DNA of 64,000 nucleotides, taken from Dysidea avara. Lineage: Eukaryota; Porifera; Demospongiae; Dictyoceratida; Dysideidae. The translations under genes and the position numbers were made by a program. Below the pieces are notes generated by a model, which worked only from the letters and a program-made list of their open reading frames with translations, was not told where the DNA came from and did not search any database. Of the stretch, positions 35,491-46,486 are shown one piece after another (the stretch's first letter is position 1; each line of letters opens with the position of its first letter). Location of the stretch: NCBI RefSeq assembly GCF_963678975.1, contig NC_089277.1, forward strand, positions 26,672,672 to 26,736,671, read 5' to 3'.

Positions 35491-35550
35491 GATACAAAGA
35501 TTAGGTACTCTATTAGTTTGTACTGTACATATTACACAAATCATGTAAAC

Positions 35551-35612
35551 ACTCACAACATAATTCAAAAACACATCATGCTACAATGAGAACATGGGAG
35601 ATATTTAAGGCT
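35551..35612 (-). pseudogene. possible trace of PITRM1-like exon (copy of 56303-56382)
   Basis: About 38 bp match the 3' half of the main exon; the minus strand reads MFSL, stop, HDVFLN where the main copy has HMFSLWHDVFL. The order and orientation relative to the 33072-33155 trace agree with the main locus, but the match is short. Confidence 0.45.
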
Positions 35613-36600
35613 ATGGTCAAGTTGGAGCCCTTCAATGTAGGGAATCCAAAGTGTGATGGTACCACATTGCGTAATATGCCATAAATGGCAATTGCGCCAA
35701 GGCTAGATTTTGTGTTTGCTATTTACCACTAGAATGATGTAAATGAGTTGTTTTATTTTATTTATTTTCATTGTTTTACAGAAACACATGCGGAATCACA
35801 GAGATGGTGAAGTACAAAGAAGATAAGACTGTATACAATTAAAAGTTGTTTGAAGGACAAACGGCAATCAATGCCAAAAGCCTATAAAAACTACTTATTT
35901 AACTACAACTTAAAATTACAATAAATACTAAATAAAACTTAAAGTTAATTACAATAAATGATATTTACAAGGGTAAGGGAGCTTAGCACAATTACAACAA
36001 GGGCATACAAAACGGAAAGTACAATTATTAAATTAATTTAAAAATGATCCCGTAAATAGTTCTTTAACTGTTGCTTAATTGTGTCAAAGAAAAGGGTAAG
36101 ATACTTTTTGAGTTTCTTGATCTCCTTAGCATGTTCAGTGTCAATATTAATTGGTTGATGAATAGACACTTGCTCAATGCAAAATCAAATATTGGCAGAG
36201 CATTCCATAATCTCGGAAGTCTATAAAAATAAGAGTTAGCACATCTTGAGTTACTTGAAATCTTGTGACATAGTTTGATCTTTGAAGACCTTGTATTAGA
36301 AAGTTGAAAGTAACATAGTTAGAAATGTTAAAACTGGGGATAGGATGCTTTAATGATCTTATGAAAAATAGAATGTCTTGCAGTTGATAAAAGCTTGTCA
36401 TTATATTTGGCAATGGTTAAATTGTGTGTTTTACGATGACTTCTTTGTGTCTACAAGCCATCAAGGTAATTAGTGCTGTAATTAGTTCTGTGAAGCTTGT
36501 AGCAAAAGCATCGGCTTAATGAAACAAAGCTTGTTGGATGTTTATATCTGCGATACACTGTCAGCTCTGTTAGTGCGTGACACTTCATCAGTGACAGTAT
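35613..36600. other. no supported gene
   Basis: AT-rich, only short frames. No repeats of the families above recognised. Confidence 0.4.
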
Positions 36601-36609
36601 ACTACAAGT

Positions 36610-36910
36610 ATAAGAAAAAATAGGAATTTTAAGTTAGAGTAGGGAGAGTGTATAGTGCTGCAATAAAAAGTACTGAAACAAGCTGTATCGTAGTAGTACA
36701 TGTATGTAATGTCCAAATACTGTAAAACAATAAGAAATAAATATCCCTACTGTGCTACACTCAATGCACAGTAGGGATATTCACTTCTTATTGTTTTACA
36801 GTATTTGGACATTACGTAATACTCCAATCCAGCTTGTTTCAGTACTTTTTATTGCAACACTATACACTGTCCCTACTCTAATTTAAAATTCCAAATTTTT
36901 TTTGTACTTG
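36610..36910. mobile_element. foldback MITE (GTACTGAAACAAG family), copy 3
   Basis: Arms with TAGAGTAGGGAGAGTGTATA and AATAAAAAGTACTGAAACAA on the left and complements on the right, outer ends ACAAGTATAAGAAAAAA and its complement. Centre with CAGTAGGGATATTCACTTC as in copy 1. Confidence 0.85.
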
Positions 36911-37599
36911 TTTGTGAAATTTTTTGCAAGCTCATGACTGCTGCTTTCACAAAACTAGTTAGTCTAAGTGTAGTCACAATATTTTAAAGGAGTTATCACA
37001 GCACTATTATGATTCATACAATAACAACTGATCAGTGGGCGTGGCTCTACATAAGCCTGCAGACAATAACGGATGTGGATTTCTACATACTTACAGACTG
37101 ATGAATGGGGGTGGCTACCATACGTCTACAGACAGTTATTTACGTAAGTACGCGTGGCTCACGAAAGAAGCAGGGCTATGCTATGATGTGTGGTAACACG
37201 TCCACATTTAATTTGGCATGTGGGGTCAGACCCGAATAATCTGTAAAGCAGGACCTGGATGACCTGACTCGGTGTAACATTGCTAATAAAGAAACCATAT
37301 TTATTGACATTGCTATATAGTTCACTGCAAGTTGCTCTCACTGATTCATATCAACAGCGAATCATGTATGCGTGTGTTCAAATAGTGTGTTACTGTGAAA
37401 TTTCTATGATTCAACTAATGCACAGTTCAAGCAATCAGGAGGATGTGAGATTAGGAGCTAGCATCAGTAGTATGCTGCAGCGCAGAAGGCATGTAATCAA
37501 AACTGCTTTTACATAGCTCTTTAAGTAAAACAGAATGGATTGAGCTAGCAATAGCCTCTTATCATTGAATGGGAGGCAGAGGGATCAGCTAGAAATAAG
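36911..37599. other. no supported gene
   Basis: A roughly 60-bp phrase is repeated near 37030-37130 (GGGCGTGGCT, CTACAGACA words). Nothing coding recognised. Confidence 0.4.
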
Positions 37600-39225
37600 T
37601 AGAAATCAGCTAGAAACAAGTTACAGATATCAGCTAGAAGAAGTCGCTTTGTAGAGAGTTCAGCTACAAATAAACCACCCTGTAGAGAGTTCAGCTACAA
37701 AGAAACCATCCTGTACAGAGTTCAGCTAGAAACAAGTCACCCTATAGAGAGATAAGCTAGAAACAAGTCACCCTGTAGAGAGCTCAGCTACAAATGGATA
37801 CAGCAGCTGTATCCATTTGTAGCTGAGCTCTCTACAGGGTGATTTGTTTGCAGCTGAACTCTCTGCAGGGTGATTTTTTTGTAAATGAACTCACTACAGG
37901 ATGACTTTTTTGTAACTGAACTCTCTGCAAGGTGGCTTCTTCTAGCTGATCTCTCTACAGGGTTACTTGTTTTACAGCTCAGCTATGAAAAGATCATCTT
38001 GTAGAGAGTCCAGCTATGAAAAGATCACCCTAGAAAGAGTTCAGCTTGAAACAAGTCACCCAGTAGAGAGATCAGCTAGAAACAAGTAACCCTGTAGAGA
38101 GATCAGCTAGAAGAAGTCACCTTGCAGAGAGTTCAGTTATCCTGTAGTGAGTTCATTTACAAAAAACATTAGCCTGCAGAGAGTTCAGCTGCAAACAAAT
38201 CACCCTGTAGAGAGCTCAGCTACAAACATATCTATCTGTAGAGAATTCAGCTACGAAAAGATCACCTTGTACAGAGTTCAATTCAAGTAGAAACAAATCA
38301 TGCTGTTGAGAGATCAGCTATAGAAGAAGTCATTTCGTCGAGAGTTCAGCTACAAAAAACACCCTATAGAGAGTTAGCTACAAACAATTTACTCTGTAGA
38401 GATATCAGCTTGAAACAAGTCACCCAGTAGAAAGATCAGCTAGAAACAAGTCACCCTGTAGAGAGATCAGCTAGAAGAAGTCACCTTGTAGCTAGATAGT
38501 TCAGTTACAAACAAATTATCCTGTAGAGAGTTCAGCTACAAATAAAACACTCTGTAGAGAGGTCAGCTTGAAACTATACACAATGTAGGGAGTTCAGCTA
38601 CAAGCAAATCACCCTTTAGAGAGTTCAAGTTACCCTGTAGAGAGATTAGTTACAAACAAATCATCCTGTAGTGAGATCAGCTAGAAAAAAGTCAGCCAGC
38701 AGAGACTTTAGCTGCAAACAAATCACCCTGTAGAGAGTTCAGTGGCAAACAGATCATCACAAACAATCACCCTATAGAGGGTTCAGCTAGATACAAGTCA
38801 CACTGCAGAGAGATCAGCTAGAAGAAGTCACCTTGTAGAGAGATCAGCTAACCTTGTAGAGAGTTCAGCTACAAAGAAACCATCCTGTAGAGAGTTCAGC
38901 TACAAACAAATCACCCTGTAGAAAGTTCAGCTACAAACAAATCACCTTGTAGAGAGATCAGCTACAAACAAATCACCCTGTAGGGAACCCAGCTAGAAAA
39001 AAGCCACCCTATAAAACAGATTAGCTAGAAAGAAGCCTGTAGAGAGCTCAGCTACAATCAAATTACACTGCAGAGAGTTCAGCTGCAAACAAATCACTTT
39101 ATACAGAGATAAGCTAAAATAAGTCACCTTGTAGAGAGTTTAGCTACAAAGAAACCATCTGTAGATAGTTCAGCTATATTTCAAGTCACCCAGTAGAGAG
39201 ATCAGCTGCAAACACATCATCCTGT
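37600..39225 (-). repeat. about 31-bp satellite array 2, with internal inversion
   Basis: Same unit as arrays 1 and 3, mostly in reverse orientation (CCCTGTAGAGAGTTCAGCTA). The segment about 37807-37975 runs in the opposite direction. The left junction is a perfect palindrome: arms 37768-37803 and 37807-37842 (36 bp each) with a 3-nt spacer. Confidence 0.95.
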
Positions 39226-39413
39226 CGGGAATAATTGGCATACAATAAATATATGTATATAATTTGCTAATAACAGCAAAAAGTTTTGAAGTACTAAAAA
39301 TCTTCTTTAAGTTCATTTCTTCTTCCTGTGGTAAAGAAAAAAAAGATGGGTTAAAAAGCTCCAAAGCCAGCCATAGGCCATATTTGCAGTATACAAATAC
39401 AAAAAGAAGTGAT

Positions 39414-39729
39414 ATCTAATCAAAAACAGCCAAGCTGTAAAAAAGGTGTGTTCACAAAAAAGGCCATGGTGAAAAAAGATATGAAATCCCCAAATGGTGG
39501 CCAAGAAATGGTTGTGATGGTAAGTTAATGGTAAATTATGCTATAAAGGTATTTGGTGCTCCTTGGTCTTGGCACCAAATTCACCTTAATTGTCATTATT
39601 AAATTTTTTACTATTTACCTACCATCACAGCCATTTCTTGGCTGCCATTTGGGGATTTCATATCTTTTTTTCACCATGGCCTTTTTGGGGGCCGCACCTT
39701 TTTTACAGCTGGGCTCTTTTGATTAGATT
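39414..39729. mobile_element. long-arm foldback of the satellite composite, copy 2 (inverted)
   Basis: Ends ATCTAATCAAAAACAGCCAA and complement; centre GCTCCTTGGTCTTGGCACC. Lies to the right of its array, whereas copies 1 and 3 lie left of theirs, so the whole composite is inverted. The spacer (39230-39413) matches the other spacers in reverse complement, including GGCCATAGGC-type words. Confidence 0.85.
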
Positions 39730-40084
39730 ACTCCTTCACACCGAAGAAACCAAACTCTAGAGAAAGTAAGTTATTACTCAGCATGGTATTTCACCCACAC
39801 AATATAGTGGGTAAATCACCATTACCATGGCAACAATACAAAGCAGGAAGTGTGCTTTTATTTCTTCATACTGAGTTGGCAAAATACCAATAATACTGTA
39901 TTTACAAATTATATGTATAGCTGAATAACTCAAGAACACATGTACATTTACTTGTGTGTACATTACACACAGTGAGGTAAGCAGAAATCCACGCAATGTT
40001 TGTATATGCATGGATGTACAACAAAATTCATATTATAATATGTCACAGCCAAACAAAGAAATTATCAATTTACAGAAAGTAAGC

Positions 40085-40800
40085 TATTGTTGTAAACTAA
40101 AACTTTAATCACATTAATGATTGGGGAATGTAGATCTAGTTTTAGGATACCTACACATGCCACAGGTACAGTAGATAAGAACATCAAAAACGTCAGTTGA
40201 ACATATTGTGAATCTTTTGATAGTGCAATACTCTGCATGGTGTAAAAGAGTCAATCGCATGCAATCCTGTGTAGTTGACTGATAGAACTAGATAAAGTCA
40301 GTTCCTGTTCACCTGAGCTCTCGTGTTTTGTTACTCATTGGGCCAACTGTCCAAACATTTATATTAGTAGTTCTGTGAAGCCTTTTAAACACCAGAACAG
40401 CAAGACAGTGAGTTATGAGGCTTTAGTATAGGCACAAATTATGCTTGTTACAGCACAAAACCATTAGGAATATACATGTTCACCTCTTTGATATCAGTGT
40501 ATATGGTGGAGGGCTAAGGTGACTGTAAACCAATTATTGCTAGCAGAGATAGTTATCATGATTATTGCAGCTTTACACTAGAGCTGGTAGCTATAGGTAC
40601 ATTGAGAACAAGCTACATGTTTTTTGATAAGGTATACAGTATTTGAAATTTTAGTAGCTAAAGTGCAGTTACAAATCTGTGCATTTATGTAATTAGCAGT
40701 ATTGAGGGATGGAACCCTTAGGACCCCCCCTGTATTGTAATGTTTTACAGATATGTTAGTCTTAGTGCACCTTCTCACACAGTAATTTTTGTACATTCAA
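40085..40800 (+). repeat. decayed duplicate of a collagen-gene upstream region
   Basis: About 40090-40200 matches 62445-62560 (AATCACATTAATG, GATCTAGTTTTAGGATA) and about 40575-40700 matches 62770-62905 (ACATTGAGAA-AAGCTACA, TTTTTTGATAAGGTA). In the 62-kb copy these flank a TATA box and lead to the collagen-like pseudogene. Here no collagen-like coding follows; the next gene is the fibrinogen-domain gene 0.7 kb on. Confidence 0.6.
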
Positions 40801-41414
40801 AATGTTATCCTTCATCTTACCTGAAACCTTACAAAGTTTCCTTGTTATTTCCTCTGAATATTACAGGAGCCTGCTGATTTGACAAAGTGTTGATAGTCAA
40901 ACCAGTAACAAGCATTCATTATGTATTATGAGCTCAGTCTTGGCTTTTATATCAAATCAACACACTTCAATGGCATGTTATTATTAGTACAGTCCATACT
41001 TAAAGCTTGGTGCTTCTGCTGCTACTAACTGTATAGTTGGTGATAAGTATACAGAATAGTGAAACCTAGTTTTCCAAAATATGGATAATTCAAAACTACA
41101 AGTCTGGTTTGTAGTAATCACATACAATAAAGTGCTTCTGGAATTGAAAGACCAACAGTAATGGTAATATCACTTGCTTATGGACAGAATTAAGTAAAGC
41201 ATGTTTCTATTAGTATACTGAGCTAAAATCAACTTTCATTTACATGTATCATATGTACAACATAATGTGTAAAATACAACATGCAATGTGCTAAAACTGG
41301 AGACATGTATTCACCATATAGCTTACATGCCCAAACCAGCACATTGTTGTCAGGTTTGTTCACATGCTGAGTAAGAACTTACATACCTGACTCAACAAAA
41401 TTAATACAGAGTAG

Positions 41415-41420
41415 TATAAA
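41415..41420 (+). promoter_or_regulatory. TATA box of the fibrinogen-domain gene
   Basis: TATAAA lies 77 bp before the ATG at 41497. CACTGACTC about 30 bp downstream could be the initiator. Spacing is standard for an animal core promoter. Confidence 0.7.
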
Positions 41421-41496
41421 AGTAGTGATCAGGTGCACATTGCACTGACTCTAAACATCCAAGGAGATTTGCTCTGTGGAGATAACATTTCAACTG

Positions 41497-42233
41497 ATGG
41501 CCACTACCATGATGATGATCTTAGGAGTCTTTCTACTGGGAATGATTGCAGTTGATGGCTGTCCTATGGCAATGTATGTTAATGGAAGAGGAAAGAAAAT
41601 GTATTCAAGTTCTCTACATCACTCAAATCTCATGTGTACAATATTACAAATTTCTGTGGAGATTGTGAACTAGAAGCTGAAGGATACTGCGATGCTAGCA
41701 CTGCTGGAGGTGGATGGCTAGTTATTCAGAGGAGACAAGATGGAAGCGTTGACTTCAACAGAGACTGGGTAGATTATGAAGATGGCTTTGGTAACCTCAC
41801 TGGAGAATTTTGGTATGGCCTGCGTGCCATTCATTGTCTTACCAATCAAGGACAGTGGGAGCTGCGTATTGACTATACGTTTAATGATGGAACCAAAGGA
41901 TATCTATCATACAGTAATTTTAGAGTAGGAGTAGCTACCAAACAGTATCCATTAACCATATCAGGATTTGTTGGAACTACAGACGACCCCTTTAGTACAC
42001 ACTCCATTAATGGTATGAGATTTTCAACTCGCGATAGAGACAACGATCGGTGGAGCAAAAATTGTGCTGCTGCAAAAGAGTATAATGGATTTCTTGGAGG
42101 ATGGTGGTATAATGCATGCTCCAACATACGTCTCAATCATCAGTATAAAAACGTGAATACAATATATTTGAATAAATGGTATCCTCTACTGTTTGCTGAA
42201 ATGAAAATCAAACCCAAAGATTGCATCATATAA
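41497..42233 (+). CDS. secreted fibrinogen-related domain (FReD) protein, one apparent frameshift
   Basis: The ATG at 41497 starts a signal peptide (MATTMMMILGVFLLGMIAVDG) followed by CPMAMYVNGRGKKMYS. About 41606 the reading frame changes and continues as KFSTSLKSHVYNITNFCGDC to the stop at 42231-42233. The domain has all FReD landmarks: GGGWLVIQRRQDGSVDFNRD, YEDGFGNLTGEFW, WELRIDY, the calcium-site DRDNDRW and NCA, GGWWYNAC, and a final Cys near the C terminus; about 200 residues, full length. FReDs of ficolin/tenascin type bind acetylated glycans or other ligands outside the cell, often in innate recognition; the ligand here is unknown. The two frames join if one A is missing in TCAAGTTC; this could be a sequencing error, an allele or an inactivating mutation. 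An intron is unlikely because the frames meet without GT-AG borders. No transmembrane segment. Confidence 0.9.
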
Positions 42234-42464
42234 TTTTATCAGTGATGTTGTGTGCAATTTAACTGGTTATTGCCATACTGTATGTACTATTGTATTCACA
42301 AAATTGTATTATTGAAATGTACATTATTTTCATTTTTTTATGATACTTTGCTTTATATAGTATTTTAATTAAAATTTAAAAGCATGGTATATAGATGGTG
42401 TAAATATTTAGTAACTTTTGCAGCATTCATAGTTATCTACATGCAAAGTTTGAATGTGCCTAAA
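42234..42464 (+). other. 3' region of the fibrinogen-domain gene
   Basis: AT-rich sequence without a canonical AATAAA soon after the stop; ATTAAAATTTAAAA at about 42368 may serve in 3' processing. Confidence 0.3.
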
Positions 42465-42560
42465 TCATGACTGGATTTCGGAAAAACAATCCAAATTGCA
42501 TATTAGAAGTTTCGAGATAAACGGTTCTAAAGAATTCAAGTCAGCGTAACTTGTCAAAGA
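42465..42560 (+). repeat. dispersed repeat J, copy 2
   Basis: See the minus-strand copy at 33990-34100. Its right end touches the start of the long exon, so the exon or its acceptor may itself lie at a repeat boundary. Confidence 0.7.
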
Positions 42561-43081
42561 AAGCATTATGGAAAAAGCTTAAAATTTTTTGTAGTATTTT
42601 GGATTATGATTTGTTAATTTTTGTTGTCAAGATAGCTGAATGTGCAGAAGCTCAAAAACTCTTTGATGATTTTTTGAATAAAATTGATCCTTTGGCATTA
42701 GAAGATGATGTAGATCTTGTGTTTCAGTGTAGCAAGTATAATAAAGACCAATTTAAGCCCCTGCTTAGAATAAAAGTTAATACAGAAAGATACACAATTA
42801 AAGTTAAGAAAAAAGTTGAGCATATCATATCTGCATGTTTTGACTTGACGAAATTCTCACTTCATTTTAAAAGTATCAAAGAAGGTTGTGTCCAGTTTAA
42901 TTACCATGTTTCTAAAGCAACAGCTTCATATTTGCTGCGGTTCAAAGTCACTAGTAGCATCATTGCTGATTTTGCTACGCATAACATCATCTCTATTCAT
43001 ATTGATGATATGATTTTAAGTGTACTCTATCAAGTCTCTGATATGGTGAGCAATGTTTTTGCTATGAGTTATGTAAGCTGA
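42557..43081 (+). CDS. long exon of an unidentified protein (about 170 codons)
   Basis: An open frame of about 175 codons with balanced, protein-like composition, far longer than chance frames nearby. There is no in-frame ATG near its start, so it is likely internal. CTTGTCAAAG ends just before 42557 and could be the acceptor, and TAT then GTAAGC at 43072 is a good donor, nine bases before the in-frame stop. The first half is helical and acidic (KLFDDFLNKIDPLALEDDVD, DLVFQCSKYN), the second a compact alpha/beta-like part (FKSIKEGCVQFNYHVSKATA). The arrangement reminds me of N-terminal modules of sponge NACHT/ankyrin proteins, from memory and unverified. I do not assign a function. Confidence 0.5.
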   Translation, partial: KKALWKKLKIFCSILDYDLLIFVVKIAECAEAQKLFDDFLNKIDPLALEDDVDLVFQCSKYNKDQFKPLLRIKVNTERYTIKVKKKVEHIISACFDLTKFSLHFKSIKEGCVQFNYHVSKATASYLLRFKVTSSIIADFATHNIISIHIDDMILSVLYQVSDMVSNVFAMSYVS

Positions 43082-43089
43082 GCAGTATC

Positions 43090-44690
43090 CAATCTTTGTT
43101 AAGCTAGGCCCAAGTACCCAGCACATCACACGCACACCATTGTATTATTGACAAGAATAGCAATAATGCAATTTTCATACTTATGTAGCTCAGTACTGCC
43201 AACCAATATAATTATGCTAGGAAACAATTTAATAAAAGAAGTGTTATATTGTTCTATGGAGTGTTCTATTGTTGGGCCTCCATTATCTGTACACGAGTTC
43301 AAAGTGTTCAGATACATAAGTGAATTTGCTTGGACAAATGAAGTCCATTCATTTAATAGTCTATTATATACTGTATGTGTTACAATGTTTGTACTGCAAC
43401 TATCCCATATGATTATCTTAACACAACTATTAGAATAATAATTTTTGCTACAGATGTACTGTATGTTCTATTGGAATAATAGAGTCTGTACTGTTGCAGT
43501 TAAAAATAGAATCATAATCGGGTTTTTGTAATTGAATACCTGCATACTGTAATTTGCACATGTACATGTACAATCACTAATTAAAACATTGTATCATTTA
43601 TGAATAGACAAGTTGAATTTTTGGACACTACTATCATAACCTGGTTGACTAGTATAGAATTTGAATGGCTTTGACAAAAATTTATAGTATACATCAAATT
43701 TGGCTCTGCTGTTCTGCACATAAAGTACCATGAAGGCCTCTGTCATTTAAATAATCTCCTAGTACACTGATCTTTTATCAGAGTTTATTGAGTGACCGCA
43801 TTATCTTATGAACAGTGAAGCATACAGTACTACCACATTCAAAGGTAAGGTAACACTTTTCTAACATAACATATAACAAAGTATCAAGAAAATGATTACA
43901 CAACTGTAAAATTAATGGTCCAAAAATGTTTTCTAGCCTAGTAGGGCTTTTAACGTGTAACAATCCTATGTTTTGATCAGCAGACTTCAAAGAATGCATA
44001 TTGCTTTGTGTACAGATTGTTAGTAGAACCTTCATTAATTTTATCCTGGGTCATGATCATTGCCTTCTGACTGTTCTATTAGAGTAATCTACAGCTATAG
44101 GGAATGGCAACACTTGCAACAGAAAGTATAATAGCGTAACAAAGACAGCACAATTAATTATTGTGGGCCAGGACACATTCAAAGCATATAATCATAATTA
44201 TGTAACACAATTTTCGATTTATTGCTTTGGGCTTTATTCAGCTCAATCAGCTGCATACACAGGCAGCTGGCAACACTACAATCATGCATATAAACCACTG
44301 ATGATTTATAAAAAGTGTTGTTGCAAGTAAAAATTGTGGGCTACCTAAAATCAGCACAATTATTAATATTTGAAAAATTTATGTCTTGACTTACTGTAAA
44401 ACCATCGTCAACAGCCAAAGCATTGTATGGATAGTAATAGTTCATGTGGAATTCTTTTAAGCTAATTATATTATATAATATAAACAGTGCAGTGCAGACA
44501 GAATACTCTAATAGAACAGTCATTTCGGCATTTGGATATATAAAATTTTACTCTCCGCTGTACAGTACGTTGTGTGTCTTTTGGTTTATGATTAATAATA
44601 CACTACATGTACACTGTCCAGCATAATAGGATAAGTACTACAATGTTACTTACAATACATTTACACTTGTAAGTATGAATTGCATTATCA
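43090..44690. other. no supported gene
   Basis: AT-rich. Two motif copies (near 44068 and 44501). Further exons of the 42557 gene were looked for by eye and not found. Confidence 0.4.
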
Positions 44691-44699
44691 TACAGTACG

Positions 44700-45250
44700 A
44701 TAGTAATCATACAGTACGATAATAACTGCATAGTAGGGACCACAAAGGCCCACGAAACAATATCACCCAAAAACCAGCTTCAATTTTCCCTTACGACGAT
44801 GAGGCAGTATTGGTGAGGCCGCTAAGCCGAAACAAGTTTTCAGGTCGACCCGAAACGCTTTCAACAAGTTGCTACGGAAATTTTAAATATTTGTATTCAA
44901 CGGAATTTTCTACTGACTATAAGTAACTGACTGACTGATGCCTTCAGACAAGCGTAACTCGATAACGGCTAAGGCTACGGGCTTGATTTCTTCACTGATC
45001 GACGTCGCTTCGGCCCGACAGGTGAATTTTGGCATACCGCAGTACGTACAATGCATTCTTCATGGACTTACCAGTGTTCTCCTTTGCGTCCCATTCATCT
45101 TTGCTGACAGGGAAAGGTGTCGATTTGGCGCTAGCACGTGATGGCTTCCCTTCGAAACGAAAATCGTCCGTATTTTTCATCGTGGCTATTCTGTGCTTTT
45201 CAAACAGTTCTTGATTCGTACTGCTGTGTAACGGGTTGAACATAGCCTAC
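44700..45250 (-). repeat. dispersed repeat I, copy 2, with an 83-codon open frame
   Basis: Minus-strand frame 45243-44992 reads MFNPLHSSTNQELFEKHRIA, later VSKDEWDAKENTGKSMKNAL. More GC-rich than surroundings. The homologous copy at 34955-35490 is broken. The end of the repeat (about 45190-45310) is repeated in tandem at about 45345-45480. The encoded family is not known to me; it may derive from a transposon. Confidence 0.7.
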
Positions 45251-45519
45251 AGCGAAGCATAATAGATACTTCACTTTTTCAGACGATAATTAATGTGATT
45301 GGGGCGTGCGGCACGATTTCTTTCTTTTGGTATGCGTGGATTGTAGAGGTGCTTTTCTAACAGGTCTTGATTCGAAATGCTGCGTAACGGGTTGAACATA
45401 GCTGACAACGAAGCGTAATGGATACCTCACTTTTCAGACGATAGAGATAGATATGGCTGGGGCGCGCGGTGTCTTTTCAGATGCGGTATGCGTGGGTTCA
45501 CCAGTCATAATAAAATTAT

Positions 45520-45840
45520 TTCCAAAAAAAATTAACAAACAAGTGCACGAAAATTTGGAAGTTTCAACTAGAGTAGGGACCATAGCACATCGATAAAAAG
45601 TACTGAAACAAGTTGGAGTAGTCCATGATATTAAATCACTGTAAAACAATAAGAAGTGTTATATCCGGCCCTATACTGTGCATTTCCGTTATGGTATCTT
45701 GAGCACAGTAGGGATATAACACTTCTTATTGTTTTACAGTGATCTAATATCATGGACTACTCCAACTTGTTTCAGTACTTTTTATCGATGTGCTATGGTC
45801 CCTACTCTAGTTGAAAATTCCAAATTTTTTCGTGTACTGA
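45520..45840. mobile_element. foldback MITE (GTACTGAAACAAG family), copy 4
   Basis: Best-preserved copy: arms of about 110 bp, nearly perfect (AGAGTAGGGACCATAGCACA, TCGATAAAAAGTACTGAAAC), extending outward through AAATTTGGAA and GCACGAAAA. It lies about 50 bp beyond the stop codon of the PITRM1-like gene. Confidence 0.9.
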
Positions 45841-45887
45841 CTTGTAAATTAATACACCACAGAGCCAGTACAGAAACATTATCATTC

Positions 45888-45990
45888 CTAGTTATTATTA
45901 TGAATAGTCCATCCATTTTTAGTGATGAGGTTGTTGTTCTCTGGACCAATTATTGCTGAAGACATTGAATCTTTACTATCACCGAGGTAT
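45888..45990 (-). CDS. PITRM1: PITRM1-like last exon
   Basis: Reads RYLGDSKDSMSSAIIGPENN and ends WTIHNNN, stop at 45888-45890. The family ends the same way (RYLG, AILGPE, then W-I near the C terminus). The acceptor is CTATGTAG before 45990. It needs two bases from the preceding exon to make the Arg codon, which the visible donor (GATG then GTAGTC, near 46116) does not supply. Confidence 0.85.
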
Positions 45991-46133
45991 CTACATAGCA
46001 CACACAACTGGTATAAAATGGTACCAGTATTTTGTCATGTACAACATTTTATATACATATCACATAATGCTTAGATGTACACATAACAAATTGTACATAC
46101 ATTATAAAGAAGCATGACTACCATCCTTGCTGC

Positions 46134-46486
46134 CATAGGCGGCGGAAAGGGGGGGGGGGGGGGCTAGGGGGCTAAAGCCCCCCTCATGATCAGAATGATA
46201 TCACACCGAAATTATCTTTCTTGGAGTGGGGCTGAAAACCGTGATAAAGATCGAGATACTCTAATAGAGCAGTCACTCTAATAAAGTAGTCAGTGTGTAG
46301 CGAGCTATAAAAGGATTTTTATGTAGTTTATCAGCTAGAAATGGTAGCTGGTGAGGTGGAAAGCTCTTGTCAGTTGGTTGCGACCTTTTTTTTTTTTTTT
46401 TTTTGGTCTCACCTTACCAAACTATAGAAATAAGTCTGGGTCAGCCCAGCCCCCCCCCCTCATATCAACTACTTCCTCCGCCGCTG
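46134..46486. mobile_element. hAT MITE inserted in a PITRM1-like exon
   Basis: The ends CATAGGCGGCGGAAAG and CTTCCTCCGCCGCTG are inverted repeats; CTTGCTGC flanks both sides exactly (46126-46133, 46487-46494). Interior has a G run (about 46149-46162), motif copies at 46251-46290 and a T run. Removing element and one duplicate joins coding sequence on either side. Confidence 0.9.

Noticed and set aside
41873..42136. 87-codon minus-strand ORF
   Set aside because: Shadow of the fibrinogen-domain coding sequence on the other strand.
46149..46162. G run as a functional quadruplex
   Set aside because: A single homopolymer run within a MITE; length is prone to sequencing error.
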